Assembly (NCBI RefSeq): GCF_003963535.1
Contig: NZ_CP034539.1
Location: forward strand, 2,604,001-2,668,000
Length of the DNA: 64,000 nucleotides
Direction: 5' to 3'
DNA from: Streptomyces cyaneochromogenes
Lineage (GTDB): Bacteria > Actinomycetota > Actinomycetes > Streptomycetales > Streptomycetaceae
Part shown: positions 17,832 through 26,654 of the stretch, piece after piece
How positions within the stretch are numbered: position 1 is the stretch's first letter
How the letters are laid out: the number at the start of each line of letters is the position of its first letter
Translations under genes and position numbers: made by a program
Notes under the pieces: generated by a model
What the model saw: only the letters and a program-made list of their open reading frames with translations
What the model was told of the DNA's origin: nothing
The model's database searches: none

Positions 17832-18743
17832 TCAGACGCTCCCGTCCAACGGCAGCCATCCGTGCCCGACATACCAGTGACCGCCCGCCCGCAGATGGTC
17901 CCCGACCGCCCGTTCCACCGCGGTGCGACGCGGCAGTCCCTCGACCGGCAACTCCGGGTCGCCGAAGACGAACTGGACCGGCTCGGTGTCGGACGGCTCC
18001 GGCTCCGCGCGGGCGATGCGGAAGCGCTCCTGGAACCGGACGATGTTGGAGTCCTCGGGCAGGTACTTCCTGAGCTGTGTGTCCAGCAGCCAGGAGTGGC
18101 AGGTCACCACCCGGTAGCGCGCCTCGGGAAAGTACGCCGCGAAGAACTCCCGGGCGAGCGTCAGGGACCGGTCGACGGCGGCCGGCGTCAGCGGCCCGTG
18201 GAAGTCGGGGATGTGCAGGTTGAGGCAGGGCGAGTCCGGGCCCACGCCGACCCCGGCCGCCGCGAGCCCGGCCCCCGTCCGCGCCCCGAGCCGCGCCCGC
18301 TCGAACTGCAGCCGCCCCAGCTGGTACAGCGCGCCGCGGAAGTGGTGGACGAGCCACCAGGGAGCCTGCACGCCGGCCCGCCCGTACCGCCGGCGGTGCA
18401 CGGCCATGTTCCGCCCGAGGTCGGCGAGGGTGCGCCGGGAGACGTCGGCCGGGATGCCGCGCTCGCGGTGGTACGCGCGCGTGGCGGGCAGCGCGGCGAC
18501 GAACACGTACACGGGGAAGCAGCGCTGCAAAGGGCCCGAGGGCCAGTCCAGGTCGGGCAGGTCGACCGGGCGGCCGACCTCCCCCACGGTCCGGACGAGC
18601 TCGTCGACGGACCGTTCCAGGAACTGCCGCAGCTCCGGGTCGTCCGTCACCCGTCGGGCCATCCGCACGAGGTCGTTGATGTCCTCGTGCGGTATCTGGA
18701 GGTCGAGGAGCACCTCGGCCAGTTCATCGGTGTCCGGCAGCAC
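17832..18743 (-). CDS. Acyltransferase-domain protein, GNAT-like (303 aa)
   Basis: Resembles the Streptomyces proteins annotated as acyltransferase domain-containing (an N-terminal helical DUF5596-like part, then a GNAT-type fold). The N-terminal 140 residues are helix-rich (ELAEVLLDLQIPHEDINDLV). The C-terminal half contains LNLHIPDFHGPLTPAAVDRSL, then AREFFAAYFPEARYRVVTCHSWLLDTQL, characteristic of this group. A GTG start at 18743 follows a GGGGG run; the product length agrees with relatives. Substrate unknown. It is divergent from a small membrane protein gene, the starts being 46 bp apart, so the two may share a promoter region. Confidence 0.75.
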   Translation of the reverse strand: MLPDTDELAEVLLDLQIPHEDINDLVRMARRVTDDPELRQFLERSVDELVRTVGEVGRPVDLPDLDWPSGPLQRCFPVYVFVAALPATRAYHRERGIPADVSRRTLADLGRNMAVHRRRYGRAGVQAPWWLVHHFRGALYQLGRLQFERARLGARTGAGLAAAGVGVGPDSPCLNLHIPDFHGPLTPAAVDRSLTLAREFFAAYFPEARYRVVTCHSWLLDTQLRKYLPEDSNIVRFQERFRIARAEPEPSDTEPVQFVFGDPELPVEGLPRRTAVERAVGDHLRAGGHWYVGHGWLPLDGSV

Positions 18744-18789
18744 GGAGCCCCCTGTGAGGAGAACGAGGAGTACGTTTCAAGGAGGAGTG

Positions 18790-19113
18790 GTGATCCCGAT
18801 GCGTACGGGCAGTGAGCCGACGACAGCGCGCAGTGCACTGCGGGCCCGCTTCTGGCTGTGCGTGTGGGGCGTGGTCTGGGCGGTCTTCGGCACCGTCGCG
18901 TTCGCGCTCGCGGGCCGCCCCGGCTGGGCGGTGGCCTGCGGGGCGCTGTGGCTGGTGATCACCGTCGACATGGCCATGGTCCTCAGACACATCCGCCAGG
19001 GCCCGCACTACCAGCCGGGCCGCGACATACCGCCGTATCGCCCACCAGAGGACCGCCCGTACCGCCCGCGAGAGGACCGCCGGCACCGGCCACCGCCGAA
19101 CCGCTACCCCTAG
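18790..19113 (+). CDS. Small two-helix membrane protein with Arg/Pro-rich tail (107 aa)
   Basis: Two hydrophobic segments (about residues 20-40 and 46-66) are followed by a hydrophilic tail built on repeats of YRPPEDRP / YRPREDRR. GTG 18790 lies 4 nt behind a strong AAGGAGG; ATG 18799 in the same frame is an equally possible start at 13-nt spacing. No family is recognised. The tail is basic and proline-rich and may sit in the cytoplasm against anionic lipid or RNA, which is inference. It is divergent from the acyltransferase-like gene. Confidence 0.7.
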   Translation: MIPMRTGSEPTTARSALRARFWLCVWGVVWAVFGTVAFALAGRPGWAVACGALWLVITVDMAMVLRHIRQGPHYQPGRDIPPYRPPEDRPYRPREDRRHRPPPNRYP

Positions 19114-19155
19114 CCGCACCGCAGAGCCGTCACCTCCGCTCGGTCGCGTCGGCGC

Positions 19156-19536
19156 TCACCCGTCGAACCGTGCCGCCTTGAGGTACTCCGGGTTCGGATC
19201 GAGCGCGGCGGCCAGCCGGAAGTGCCGCTTGGCCTGGTCGGCTCTGCCCTGGCGCTCGTAGGTGCGGGCGAGCGCGAAGTGCGCGAACGCGTTGTCCGGC
19301 TCGCGCTCCAGGACGATCGTGAACTCCAGCTCGGCGGGCCGGAGTTGGGCTGCGGCGAAGAAGGCACGCGCACGCAGCAGCCGGGCGGCGGTGTTCTCCG
19401 GGTGCACGGCGACGACCTCGTCGAGCAGCTTCACCGCGCCCCGCGGGTCCCGCGCGGCGAGCAGTTGCTCGGCGGCGCGGAAGTCGATGACATGCGTCTC
19501 CGGAGTACGTCCGGTCGAACCGCTGGTCTCGGGCAC
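19156..19536 (-). CDS. Tetratricopeptide-repeat protein (126 aa)
   Basis: Contains about three TPR units from residue 25 on, with the usual A/Y/P positions (AEQLLAARDPRGAVKLLDEV, then LLRARAFFAAAQLRPAELEF, then HFALARTYERQGRADQAKRHF). GTG 19536 is chosen because AAGGA lies 7 nt upstream and the longer reading would run into coaE. It follows coaE by 50 nt on the same strand and is probably cotranscribed. A scaffold or protein-interaction role is the family expectation; no partner is evident. Confidence 0.85.
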   Translation of the reverse strand: MPETSGSTGRTPETHVIDFRAAEQLLAARDPRGAVKLLDEVVAVHPENTAARLLRARAFFAAAQLRPAELEFTIVLEREPDNAFAHFALARTYERQGRADQAKRHFRLAAALDPNPEYLKAARFDG

Positions 19537-19586
19537 GGCAGAGTCCTTCCCTCGCTGGAGGAGTTCAACGCGCGACCCGCGCACCG

Positions 19587-20243
19587 CTATTCCTGCGGCG
19601 ACCGGGGCTGGGGACTCCCCTGTGACTCCTGGGACTCGCGCCGGTCCCCGTGGGCCCGGCGCACGAGCTCGTCCCACACGTCCTTCACACGCCGCTGGAG
19701 CACCTCCAGCGGTACGTCGTTGTCGATGACGACGTCCGCGATCTCCAGCCGCTTCTCACGCGTCGCCTGCGCGGCCATACGCGCGCGGGCGTCCTCCTCG
19801 GTCATACCGCGCAGCCGGACCAGCCGGTCGAGCTGGGTCTCGGGACTGGCGTCGACGACGACCACGACGTCGTACAGCGGCGCGAGGCCGTTCTCCGCGA
19901 GGAGCGGCACGTCGTGGACGACGACGGAGTCCTTCGCGGCGCCCTCTTCGAGTTCGCGCGAGCGGGCGCCGACGAGGGGGTGCACGATCGAGTTCAGTAC
20001 GGCGAGCCTGTCGGGGGCGGCGAAGACGATCGACCCCAGCTTGGGCCGGTCCAGACTGCCGTCCCCGGCGAGCACCTCCTCGCCGAAGGCCTCGACGACG
20101 GCGGCGAGACCGGGGGTACCGGGCGCGACGACCTCGCGCGCGATACGGTCCGCGTCGATCAGCACGGCCCCGCACTCGACGAGCAGCCGCGACACCTCGC
20201 TCTTGCCGGCACCGATGCCGCCGGTCAGGCCCACCTTCAACAT
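19587..20243 (-). CDS. coaE: Dephospho-CoA kinase (218 aa)
   Basis: Catalyses the last step of coenzyme A synthesis, ATP-dependent phosphorylation of the 3'-hydroxyl of dephospho-CoA. P-loop [15 protein letters not shown] at residues 5-19; [12 protein letters not shown] binds substrate; the lid and CoA-binding segment includes [21 protein letters not shown] near the end is conserved. The C-terminus has about 20 extra hydrophilic residues. ATG 20243 gives the canonical MLKVGLTGG start. An in-frame ATG at 20273 lies inside a terminator-like hairpin and is rejected. The order PAC2 gene, coaE, TPR gene is on one strand, but a perfect hairpin separates PAC2 from coaE. Confidence 0.95.
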   Translation of the reverse strand: MLKVGLTGGIGAGKSEVSRLLVECGAVLIDADRIAREVVAPGTPGLAAVVEAFGEEVLAGDGSLDRPKLGSIVFAAPDRLAVLNSIVHPLVGARSRELEEGAAKDSVVVHDVPLLAENGLAPLYDVVVVVDASPETQLDRLVRLRGMTEEDARARMAAQATREKRLEIADVVIDNDVPLEVLQRRVKDVWDELVRRAHGDRRESQESQGSPQPRSPQE

Positions 20244-20256
20244 GACCGGCAGCTTA

Positions 20257-20290
20257 GGGCCTGCCGCCGACATCAACACCCGGCAGGCCC
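20257..20290 (-). terminator. Stem-loop after the PAC2 gene
   Basis: Perfect 10-bp inverted repeat (GGGCCTGCCG / CGGCAGGCCC) with a 14-nt loop, between the PAC2 stop and the coaE ATG. No T-run, as is common for streptomycete terminators. Confidence 0.65.
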
Positions 20291-20299
20291 GGTCGGCCC

Positions 20300-21238
20300 T
20301 CAGTTGTCGCCCTCGCGCTCCGCCAGGAACCGCTCGAACTCCTGGCCGATCTCGTCCGCCGACGGGATGTCCACCGGCTCGGCGAGCATGTTGCCGCGGG
20401 TCTCGGCGCCGGCGACGGCGTCGTACTGGTGCTCCAGTCCCTCGACGAGGTTGGTGAGCTCGTCGTCGCCCTCGCGGATCTGCCGGTCGATCTCGTTCTG
20501 CGTGCGGTGGGCCTCCGTGCGCAGGGAGTGCGCGACGCCGGGCAGCACGAGTCCGGTGGCCGCGGTGAGGGCCTCCAGGATGGTCAGCGCCGCGTCCGGG
20601 TACGAGGAGCGGGCGATGTAGTGCGGGACGTGCGCGGCGATGCCCAGGACGTCGTGCCCGGCCTCCATCAGCCGGTACTCGATCAGGGACTCGGCGCTGC
20701 CGGGCACCTGCGCCTCGTCGAAGGGGCTGCGGTGGCCCGGGACGAGGTCGGTGCGGTTGCCGTGCGGGGTGAGGCCGACCGGGCGGGTGTGCGGGACGCC
20801 CATGGGGATGCCGTGGAAGTTCACCGACAGACGCACCCCGAGCCGCTCGACGATCTCCTTGACGGCCGCGGCGAAGCGCTCCCACTCCACGTCCGGCTCG
20901 GGCCCGGACAGCAGCAGGAAGGGCGCGCCGGTGGCGTCCTGCACGAGCCGGACCTCGATGGCGGGGTCCTCGTAGTCGCTCCAGCGGTCGCGCTTGAACG
21001 TCAGCAGCGGTCGGCGGGCCCGGTAGTCCACCAGCCGGTCGTGGTCGAAGCGGGCGACGACCTGGTGGGGCAGCGAGTCGAGGAGCCGGTCGACGATCTG
21101 GTCGCCGGTCTCGCCCGCGTCGATGTATCCGTCGAAGTGGTAGAGCATGACCAACCCGGCCGACTCCTGGGCAAGCGCCATGTCGACGACAGCCAGCCCC
21201 TTCGGCTCCCATGCGTACAAACCCTGCGGATCAAGCAC
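20300..21238 (-). CDS. PAC2 family protein (312 aa)
   Basis: Member of the proteasome-assembly-chaperone-2-like family found across actinobacteria that have proteasomes; the molecular role in bacteria is not settled. Characteristic segments are [22 protein letters not shown] at the start, [16 protein letters not shown], the [13 protein letters not shown] loop, [14 protein letters not shown], and a C-terminal helical acidic tail ([18 protein letters not shown]). The GTG start at 21238 has GGAG with an 8-nt spacer. A hairpin follows the stop, so it looks monocistronic. Confidence 0.92.
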   Translation of the reverse strand: MLDPQGLYAWEPKGLAVVDMALAQESAGLVMLYHFDGYIDAGETGDQIVDRLLDSLPHQVVARFDHDRLVDYRARRPLLTFKRDRWSDYEDPAIEVRLVQDATGAPFLLLSGPEPDVEWERFAAAVKEIVERLGVRLSVNFHGIPMGVPHTRPVGLTPHGNRTDLVPGHRSPFDEAQVPGSAESLIEYRLMEAGHDVLGIAAHVPHYIARSSYPDAALTILEALTAATGLVLPGVAHSLRTEAHRTQNEIDRQIREGDDELTNLVEGLEHQYDAVAGAETRGNMLAEPVDIPSADEIGQEFERFLAEREGDN

Positions 21239-21334
21239 TGTGACCGCTCCTCCTCGTGTCCGTACGTCACAACGCCCTTACGGGCGTGGGCATTCCCGAG
21301 AAGGACGGGCTCTTGATCTTGCCGGGCCGGACAA

Positions 21335-21385
21335 CCCCCTCAGGGGCGCGGGGAACTGCGCGACCAGCCCCCACAGGCCGGCAGC
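21335..21385 (+). repeat. Dispersed intergenic GC-rich repeat, copy 2
   Basis: A CCCC-TCA-GGGG mini-hairpin (21336-21346) leads into a segment of which 24 nt (21342-21365) match exactly the reverse complement of 31354-31377. It lies in the gap between the PAC2 gene and rpsA. I recognise it as one of the abundant Streptomyces intergenic repeats; function unknown. Confidence 0.75.
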
Positions 21386-21409
21386 CGAAACTCAACCCCC
21401 ACAAACGCC

Positions 21410-21443
21410 TGAGGGACCGCACCCCGAAAGGTACGGCCCCTCA
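21410..21443 (-). terminator. Probable rpsA terminator
   Basis: TGAGGGACCG and CGGCCCCTCA pair over 9 of 10 positions around a 14-nt loop, starting 30 nt beyond the rpsA stop codon. Confidence 0.6.
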
Positions 21444-21473
21444 GTCAACTGCTAAGCCTCAGCGAGCCAGCGT

Positions 21474-22970
21474 TCAGCTCTGGCCGCCCGCCAGCTTCTC
21501 GCGCAGAGCGGCAAGCGCCTCGTCCGAGGCCAGCGCGCCGGAGTTGTCCGGGCCCTCGGAGGAGTACGAGCCACCGGAAGCGGCCGGAGCCGCACCCGCG
21601 GCGTCGCCACCCTCGGCGGCAGCGGCAGCGTCGGCCTCGCGGCTCTTGATGACCTGCTGCTGGTGCTGCTCGAAGCGCTGCTGCGCCTCGGCGTACTGGT
21701 GCTCCCACGCCTCGCGCTGGGTCTCGTAGCCCTCGAGCCAGTCGTTGGTCTCGGGGTCGAAGCCCTCGGGGTAGATGTAGTTGCCCTGGTCGTCGTACGA
21801 GGCAGCCATGCCGTACAGGGTCGGGTCGAACTCGACCGTGGCCGGGTCGGCACCGAAGGCCTCGTTGGCCTGCTTCAGCGAGAGGCTGATGCGACGACGC
21901 TCGAGGTCGATGTCGATGACCTTGACGAAGATCTCGTCGTTGACCTGGACGACCTGCTCCGGGATCTCCACGTGGCGCTCGGCCAGCTCGGAGATGTGGA
22001 CCAGACCCTCGATGCCCTCGTCCACGCGGACGAACGCACCGAACGGAACCAGCTTGGTGACCTTACCCGGGACGACCTGACCGATCTGGTGGGTCCGGGC
22101 GAACTGCTGCCACGGGTCTTCCTGGGTCGCCTTCAGCGACAGGGAGACACGCTCGCGGTCCATGTCGACGTCGAGGACCTCGACGGTGACTTCCTGGCCG
22201 ACCTCGACAACCTCGGACGGGTGGTCGATGTGCTTCCAGGACAGCTCGGAGACGTGGACCAGACCGTCGACGCCACCCAGGTCCACGAAGGCACCGAAGT
22301 TGACGATCGAGGAGACGACGCCGGAACGGACCTGACCCTTCTGGAGGGTGGTGAGGAACGTCTGGCGGACCTCGGACTGGGTCTGCTCCAGCCAGGCACG
22401 GCGGGACAGGACCACGTTGTTGCGGTTCTTGTCCAGCTCGATGATCTTCGCCTCGAGCTCCTTGCCCACGTAGGGCTGGAGGTCGCGAACGCGGCGCATC
22501 TCGACCAGGGAGGCCGGGAGGAAGCCACGGAGGCCGATGTCGAGGATGAGACCACCCTTGACGACCTCGATGACGGTACCGGTGACGATCCCGTCCTCTT
22601 CCTTGATCTTCTCGATCGTGCCCCAGGCACGCTCGTACTGAGCGCGCTTCTTGGACAGGATGAGGCGGCCTTCCTTGTCCTCCTTCTGGAGGACCAGGGC
22701 CTCGATCTCATCGCCCACGGCGACGACCTCGTTCGGGTCGACGTCGTGCTTGATGGAGAGTTCGCGGCTCGGGATAACGCCTTCGGTCTTGTAACCGATG
22801 TCGAGCAGGACCTCGTCCCGGTCGACCTTCACGATGACGCCGTCGACGATGTCGCCGTCGTTGAAGTACTTGATCGTCTCGTCGATCGCGGCGAGGAAGG
22901 CTTCCTCGTTACCGATGTCGTTGACCGCTACCTGCGGGGTGGTGGCGGTGGTCTCGGTGCTGCTCGTCAT
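21474..22970 (-). CDS. rpsA: 30S ribosomal protein S1 (498 aa)
   Basis: Ribosomal protein that helps bind mRNA to the 30S subunit. Four S1 (OB-fold) repeats lie at about residues 36-105, 121-186, 207-275 and 292-361, the last two with the tight RNA-binding pattern VNFGAFVDLGGVDGLVHVSELSW and VPFGAFVRVDEGIEGLVHISELA. Then follows a 130-residue hydrophilic tail rich in Gln, Ala, Glu and Gly. Four repeats rather than six is normal for actinobacteria. ATG 22970 opens the conserved MTSSTETTATTPQVAVNDIG; the frame reads open upstream, but the promoter and leader lie there. Codon bias is extreme, as expected for high expression. A near-consensus promoter lies 200 bp upstream. Confidence 0.97.
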   Translation of the reverse strand: MTSSTETTATTPQVAVNDIGNEEAFLAAIDETIKYFNDGDIVDGVIVKVDRDEVLLDIGYKTEGVIPSRELSIKHDVDPNEVVAVGDEIEALVLQKEDKEGRLILSKKRAQYERAWGTIEKIKEEDGIVTGTVIEVVKGGLILDIGLRGFLPASLVEMRRVRDLQPYVGKELEAKIIELDKNRNNVVLSRRAWLEQTQSEVRQTFLTTLQKGQVRSGVVSSIVNFGAFVDLGGVDGLVHVSELSWKHIDHPSEVVEVGQEVTVEVLDVDMDRERVSLSLKATQEDPWQQFARTHQIGQVVPGKVTKLVPFGAFVRVDEGIEGLVHISELAERHVEIPEQVVQVNDEIFVKVIDIDLERRRISLSLKQANEAFGADPATVEFDPTLYGMAASYDDQGNYIYPEGFDPETNDWLEGYETQREAWEHQYAEAQQRFEQHQQQVIKSREADAAAAAEGGDAAGAAPAASGGSYSSEGPDNSGALASDEALAALREKLAGGQS

Positions 22971-23061
22971 GTGGGAAAGGGCTCCGGTACGGACATTGAA
23001 GTCGTAGGTACTGCTACGCCGGGAGCCCGTATCGCTCTGAAGAAGCCGGACAGCCAAGGAA

Positions 23062-23103
23062 GCGCCACACCAGTCGAAACCGGTGGCGCCTCGAAAACCG
23101 AGG
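23062..23103 (-). promoter_or_regulatory. rpsA leader stem-loops
   Basis: Two inverted repeats lie in the rpsA 5' leader: GCGCCAC/GTGGCGC (23062-23068 with 23083-23089, 7 bp) and CCTCG/CGAGG (23089-23103, 5 bp). They share base 23089, so they stack or compete. S1 leaders are autoregulated in enterobacteria; a similar role here is only a suggestion. Confidence 0.45.
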
Positions 23104-23169
23104 GGACATACAACAGATGCGAGCGCAGCCTGCTACGTCTGAGGTGCGCAGGCCCGCAGCGCAACTTGT

Positions 23170-23198
23170 AGCATACGGGGGCAGCCGGGCAGGGTCAA
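23170..23198 (-). promoter_or_regulatory. rpsA promoter (vegetative sigma type)
   Basis: On the minus strand TTGACC (-35, 23198-23193) and TATGCT (-10, 23175-23170) are separated by exactly 17 bp, a close match to the HrdB consensus. Transcription would start near 23163 and give a leader of about 190 nt before the rpsA ATG. Confidence 0.8.
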
Positions 23199-23350
23199 TG
23201 CGCGAAGGCGCACACCCGGGGCGGATCGCCCCATACCCGGCACAAAACCTGTCTCCTGAGGCCACGCTGGCCGTAAGGCGTCCCTTTCGTGACACCGCCA
23301 TATGGGTGATGCCATGGAGGTGACGGAAGAGTACGACGAGGGAGCCGATC

Positions 23351-24172
23351 ATCCAAGAGCCCGCATCGTCCGAGTCCGGTTTCGAACCGGAGGCCACCCG
23401 CCGTGAGTCCGGGGTCGCGGAGAGTTCCCGCGCCAACCGGGGCTGGTGGGACCGCAATGCGGACGAGTACCAGATCGAGCACGGCACGTTCCTCGGCGAC
23501 GACCGCTTCGTCTGGGGCCCCGAGGGCCTGGACGAGGTGGAGGCCGAGCTGCTCGGCCCGCCGGAGGACCTCAAGGGCAAGCAGGTGCTGGAGATCGGCG
23601 CCGGCGCCGCCCAGTGCTCGCGCTGGCTGGCCGCGCAGGGGGCAAGCCCCGTCGCCCTGGACATCTCCCACCGCCAGCTCCAGCACGCCCTGCGCATCGG
23701 CGGCGCGTTCCCCCTGGTCTGCGCCGACGCCGGCGCCCTCCCCTTCGCCGACGCCTCCTTCGACCTGGCGTGCTCGGCGTACGGCGCGCTTCCGTTCGTC
23801 GCCGACCCGGTGCTGGTGCTGCGGGAGGTGCGGCGGGTGTTGCGGCCGGGCGGACGCTTCGTCTTCTCCGTGACCCACCCGATCCGCTGGGCGTTCCCGG
23901 ACGAGCCGGGCCCGGAAGGGCTGTCCGTCTCGGCCTCGTACTTCGACCGCACGCCGTACGTGGAACAGGACGAGCAGGGAAGCGCGGTCTACGTCGAGCA
24001 CCACCGGACGCTCGGCGACCGCGTCCGGGACATCGTGGCGGCGGACCTCCGGCTGGTGGACCTGGTGGAGCCGCAGTGGCCGGCCTGGAACACCTCGGAG
24101 TGGGGCGGCTGGTCGCCGCTGCGCGGGAATCTGATCCCGGGGACGGCGATCTTCGTGTGCGTACGAGACTGA
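23351..24172 (+). CDS. Class I SAM-dependent methyltransferase (about 273 aa), non-canonical start
   Basis: Methyltransf_11-type protein. The SAM-binding motif is KQVLEIGAGAAQCSRWLA, followed by VALDISHRQL (acidic loop), LPFADASFDLACSAYGALPF and VLRPGGRFVFSVTHP; a C-terminal PQWPAWNTSEWGGWSPLRG segment is typical of a conserved actinobacterial group. The conserved N-terminus (SSRANRGWWDRNADEYQ) lies far upstream of the first GTG in frame (23537). Between the in-frame TGA at 23321 and that segment there is no ATG, GTG or TTG. The best start is ATC 23351, 6 nt after GGGAG. It ends 4 nt before hrpB, so the two are likely cotranscribed. Substrate unknown. The alternative is a sequencing error or an internal start that would lose about 60 conserved residues. 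Confidence 0.82.
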   Translation: MQEPASSESGFEPEATRRESGVAESSRANRGWWDRNADEYQIEHGTFLGDDRFVWGPEGLDEVEAELLGPPEDLKGKQVLEIGAGAAQCSRWLAAQGASPVALDISHRQLQHALRIGGAFPLVCADAGALPFADASFDLACSAYGALPFVADPVLVLREVRRVLRPGGRFVFSVTHPIRWAFPDEPGPEGLSVSASYFDRTPYVEQDEQGSAVYVEHHRTLGDRVRDIVAADLRLVDLVEPQWPAWNTSEWGGWSPLRGNLIPGTAIFVCVRD

Positions 24173-24176
24173 GAGC

Positions 24177-26654
24177 GTGATCCGTTACGACGCCCTGGAC
24201 GCGTTGCCCGTACGCGGCGCCCTGCCCGGTCTGAACGACGCGCTGGACGCGCACGGCACCGCGGTGCTGGTCGCGCCGCCCGGCACCGGCAAGACCACCC
24301 TGGTGCCGCTGGTGCTGGCGGGGCTGGTCGGCGAGGGGCCGCAGCGGCGGGTGGTCGTCGCCGAGCCCCGGCGGATCGCGGCCCGGGCGGCCGCGCGGCG
24401 GATGGCGTGGCTGCTGGGCGAGAAGGTCGGCGAGAGCGTCGGCTACACCGTGCGCGGGGAGCGGGTCGTCGGACGCCACGCGCGCGTGGAGGTCGTCACG
24501 ACCGGTGTGCTGCTCCAGCGGCTGCAGCGCGACCAGGAGCTGGCCGGCGTGGACGTGGTGGTGCTCGACGAGTGCCACGAGCGGCATCTGGACGCGGACA
24601 CGGTGGCGGCGTTCCTGTGGGACGTACGGCAGACGCTGCGGCCGGAGCTGCGGCTGGTGGCCGCGTCGGCGACGACGGACGCGCGGGGGTGGGCGCGGCT
24701 GCTGGGGGACGCCCCGGTGGTCGAGGCGCAGGGCGTGTCGCACCCCGTGGACGTGGTGTGGGCGCCGCCGGCGCGTCCCGTACGGCCGCCGCACGGCATG
24801 CGGGTCGATCCGGCGCTGCTGACGCATGTGGCGTCGACGGTGCGGCGGGCGCTGGCCGAGCGGGCGGGGGACGTGCTGTGTTTCCTGCCGGGTGTGGGCG
24901 AGATCGGGCGGGTCGCCGGGCAGCTGGGGGACCTGGGCGACGTCGAGGTGCTCCAGGTGCACGGGCGGGCGCCGACGGCCGTGCAGGACGCGGTGCTGGC
25001 GGGCGGGGAGCGGCGCCGGGTGGTGCTGGCGACGTCCGTGGCCGAGTCGTCGCTGACGGTTCCCGGTGTGCAGGTCGTCGTCGACTCGGGGCTGGCGCGG
25101 GAGCCTCGTGTCGATCACGCGCGCGCTTTGAGCGCCCTGACGACGGTACGGGCCTCGCAGGCGGCCGGGCGGCAGCGGGCGGGGCGGGCCGGGCGTGAGG
25201 CGCCGGGGGCGGTGTACCGCTGCTGGGCGGAGGCCGAGGACACGCGGCTGCCGCGGTTCCCGTCGCCGGAGATCCAGGTGGCCGACCTGACGGCGTTCGC
25301 GCTGCAGGCGGCCTGCTGGGGCGACCCGCAGGCCACGGGGCTGGCGTTGCTCGATCCGCCGCCGGTCGGAGCGATGGCGGCGGCCAGGAGCGTGCTGAGG
25401 GCCATCGGGGCGGTGGACTCCGGGGGGCGGGCCACGCAACGGGGCACCGCGCTGGCCCGGCTGGGGTTGCACCCCCGGTTGGGGCGGGCGCTGCTGGACA
25501 CCTCCGGTGCGGGCGCCGAGGTGGTCGCGCTGCTGAGCGAGGAGGCCCCGAGGGAGTACGGGGACGATCTGGCCGGCGCTCTGCGGGCGGCCCGGCGTGG
25601 CGGTGACGCCTATGCGGGGCGTTGGCGTGCGGAGGTGCGGCGGTTGCGGGCCGGTGGCGAGCGGGCGCCCGCGTCCGGTGTGGACGAGCGCACCGCGGGC
25701 CTCGTCGCCGCCCTCGCCTTCCCCGAGCGCGTCGCCAGGGCCGACGGCGGCTCCTACCTCATGGCGTCCGGCACGCGCGCCGAACTCGGTGACGGCAGCC
25801 CCCTGCGCGGCGCCCCGTGGATCGCCGTCGCCGTCGCGGACCGGCCCGTCGGCAAGGGGCACGCGCGCGTGCAGCTCGCCGCCGAGGTGGACGAGGACAT
25901 GGCGCGGTCGGCGGCGGCCTCGCTGTACTCCGAGGGCCAGGAGGTGCACTGGGCCGACGGGGACGTCGTCGCCCGGCGCGTCGAGCGGCTGGGGGCGATC
26001 GAGCTCGCGGTGCGGCCGTTGCGGGACGCCGACCCCGCACTCGTACGCGACGCGCTCCTCGAAGGGCTGCGGCAGGAGGGGCTCGGCCTGTTGCGCTGGT
26101 CCCCCGACGCCGGCGTCCTGCGGCAGCGGCTGGCGTTCTTGCGCCTGCACCTGGGCGAGCCCTGGCCCGACGTGTCCGACGACGCGCTCCACGCGCGCGT
26201 GGACGAGTGGCTGGAGCCGGAGCTGGGCCGGGCCCGGCGGCGGGCCGACCTGGCGCGGATCGACGCCGGGCAGGCGCTGGCCCGGCTGCTCCCGTGGGCC
26301 TCGGGGGAGGCCGGGCGGCTGGACGAGCTCGCCCCGGAGCGGATCGCCGTACCGAGTGGGTCCCGGATCCGGATCGACTACGGCGACCCCGGACAGCCCG
26401 TTCTCGCCGTGAAGTTGCAGGAGATGTTCGGGCTGCACGAGTCGCCCCGCGTCGCCGGGGTGCCGCTGCTCGTCCATCTGCTCTCCCCCGCCGGGCGCCC
26501 CGCGGCCGTCACCGCCGACCTCGCCTCCTTCTGGAGGGACGGCTACAAGGGCGTACGGGCGGAGCTGCGCGGCCGCTATCCCAAACACCCGTGGCCCGAG
26601 GACCCCGCGACGGCCGAGCCGACCCGGCACACCAACGCGCGGCTCAGGCGGTGA
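24177..26654 (+). CDS. hrpB: ATP-dependent helicase HrpB (825 aa)
   Basis: DEAH/RHA-type superfamily 2 helicase. Motif I is APPGTGKTTLVPL (36-41), Ia is AEPRRIAARAAARRMA, II is DECHERHLDAD, III is ASATTD, and VI is QAAGRQRAGRAGREAPG, followed by the helicase-associated domains and the HrpB C-terminal domain with SVRIDYGDP-like and KLQEMFGLHESPRVAGVPL. Length is normal. GTG 24177 is 4 nt after the methyltransferase stop. Its 3' end overlaps the convergent DUF3068 gene by 11 bp. The cellular role of HrpB is poorly known in any bacterium. Confidence 0.94.
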   Translation: MIRYDALDALPVRGALPGLNDALDAHGTAVLVAPPGTGKTTLVPLVLAGLVGEGPQRRVVVAEPRRIAARAAARRMAWLLGEKVGESVGYTVRGERVVGRHARVEVVTTGVLLQRLQRDQELAGVDVVVLDECHERHLDADTVAAFLWDVRQTLRPELRLVAASATTDARGWARLLGDAPVVEAQGVSHPVDVVWAPPARPVRPPHGMRVDPALLTHVASTVRRALAERAGDVLCFLPGVGEIGRVAGQLGDLGDVEVLQVHGRAPTAVQDAVLAGGERRRVVLATSVAESSLTVPGVQVVVDSGLAREPRVDHARALSALTTVRASQAAGRQRAGRAGREAPGAVYRCWAEAEDTRLPRFPSPEIQVADLTAFALQAACWGDPQATGLALLDPPPVGAMAAARSVLRAIGAVDSGGRATQRGTALARLGLHPRLGRALLDTSGAGAEVVALLSEEAPREYGDDLAGALRAARRGGDAYAGRWRAEVRRLRAGGERAPASGVDERTAGLVAALAFPERVARADGGSYLMASGTRAELGDGSPLRGAPWIAVAVADRPVGKGHARVQLAAEVDEDMARSAAASLYSEGQEVHWADGDVVARRVERLGAIELAVRPLRDADPALVRDALLEGLRQEGLGLLRWSPDAGVLRQRLAFLRLHLGEPWPDVSDDALHARVDEWLEPELGRARRRADLARIDAGQALARLLPWASGEAGRLDELAPERIAVPSGSRIRIDYGDPGQPVLAVKLQEMFGLHESPRVAGVPLLVHLLSPAGRPAAVTADLASFWRDGYKGVRAELRGRYPKHPWPEDPATAEPTRHTNARLRR

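Noticed and set aside
23302..23406. Frameshift joining ATG 23302 to the methyltransferase
   Set aside because: The short frame uses codons very rare in Streptomyces (such as AGA) beyond the would-be shift, while the methyltransferase frame has normal codon use back to ATC 23351.
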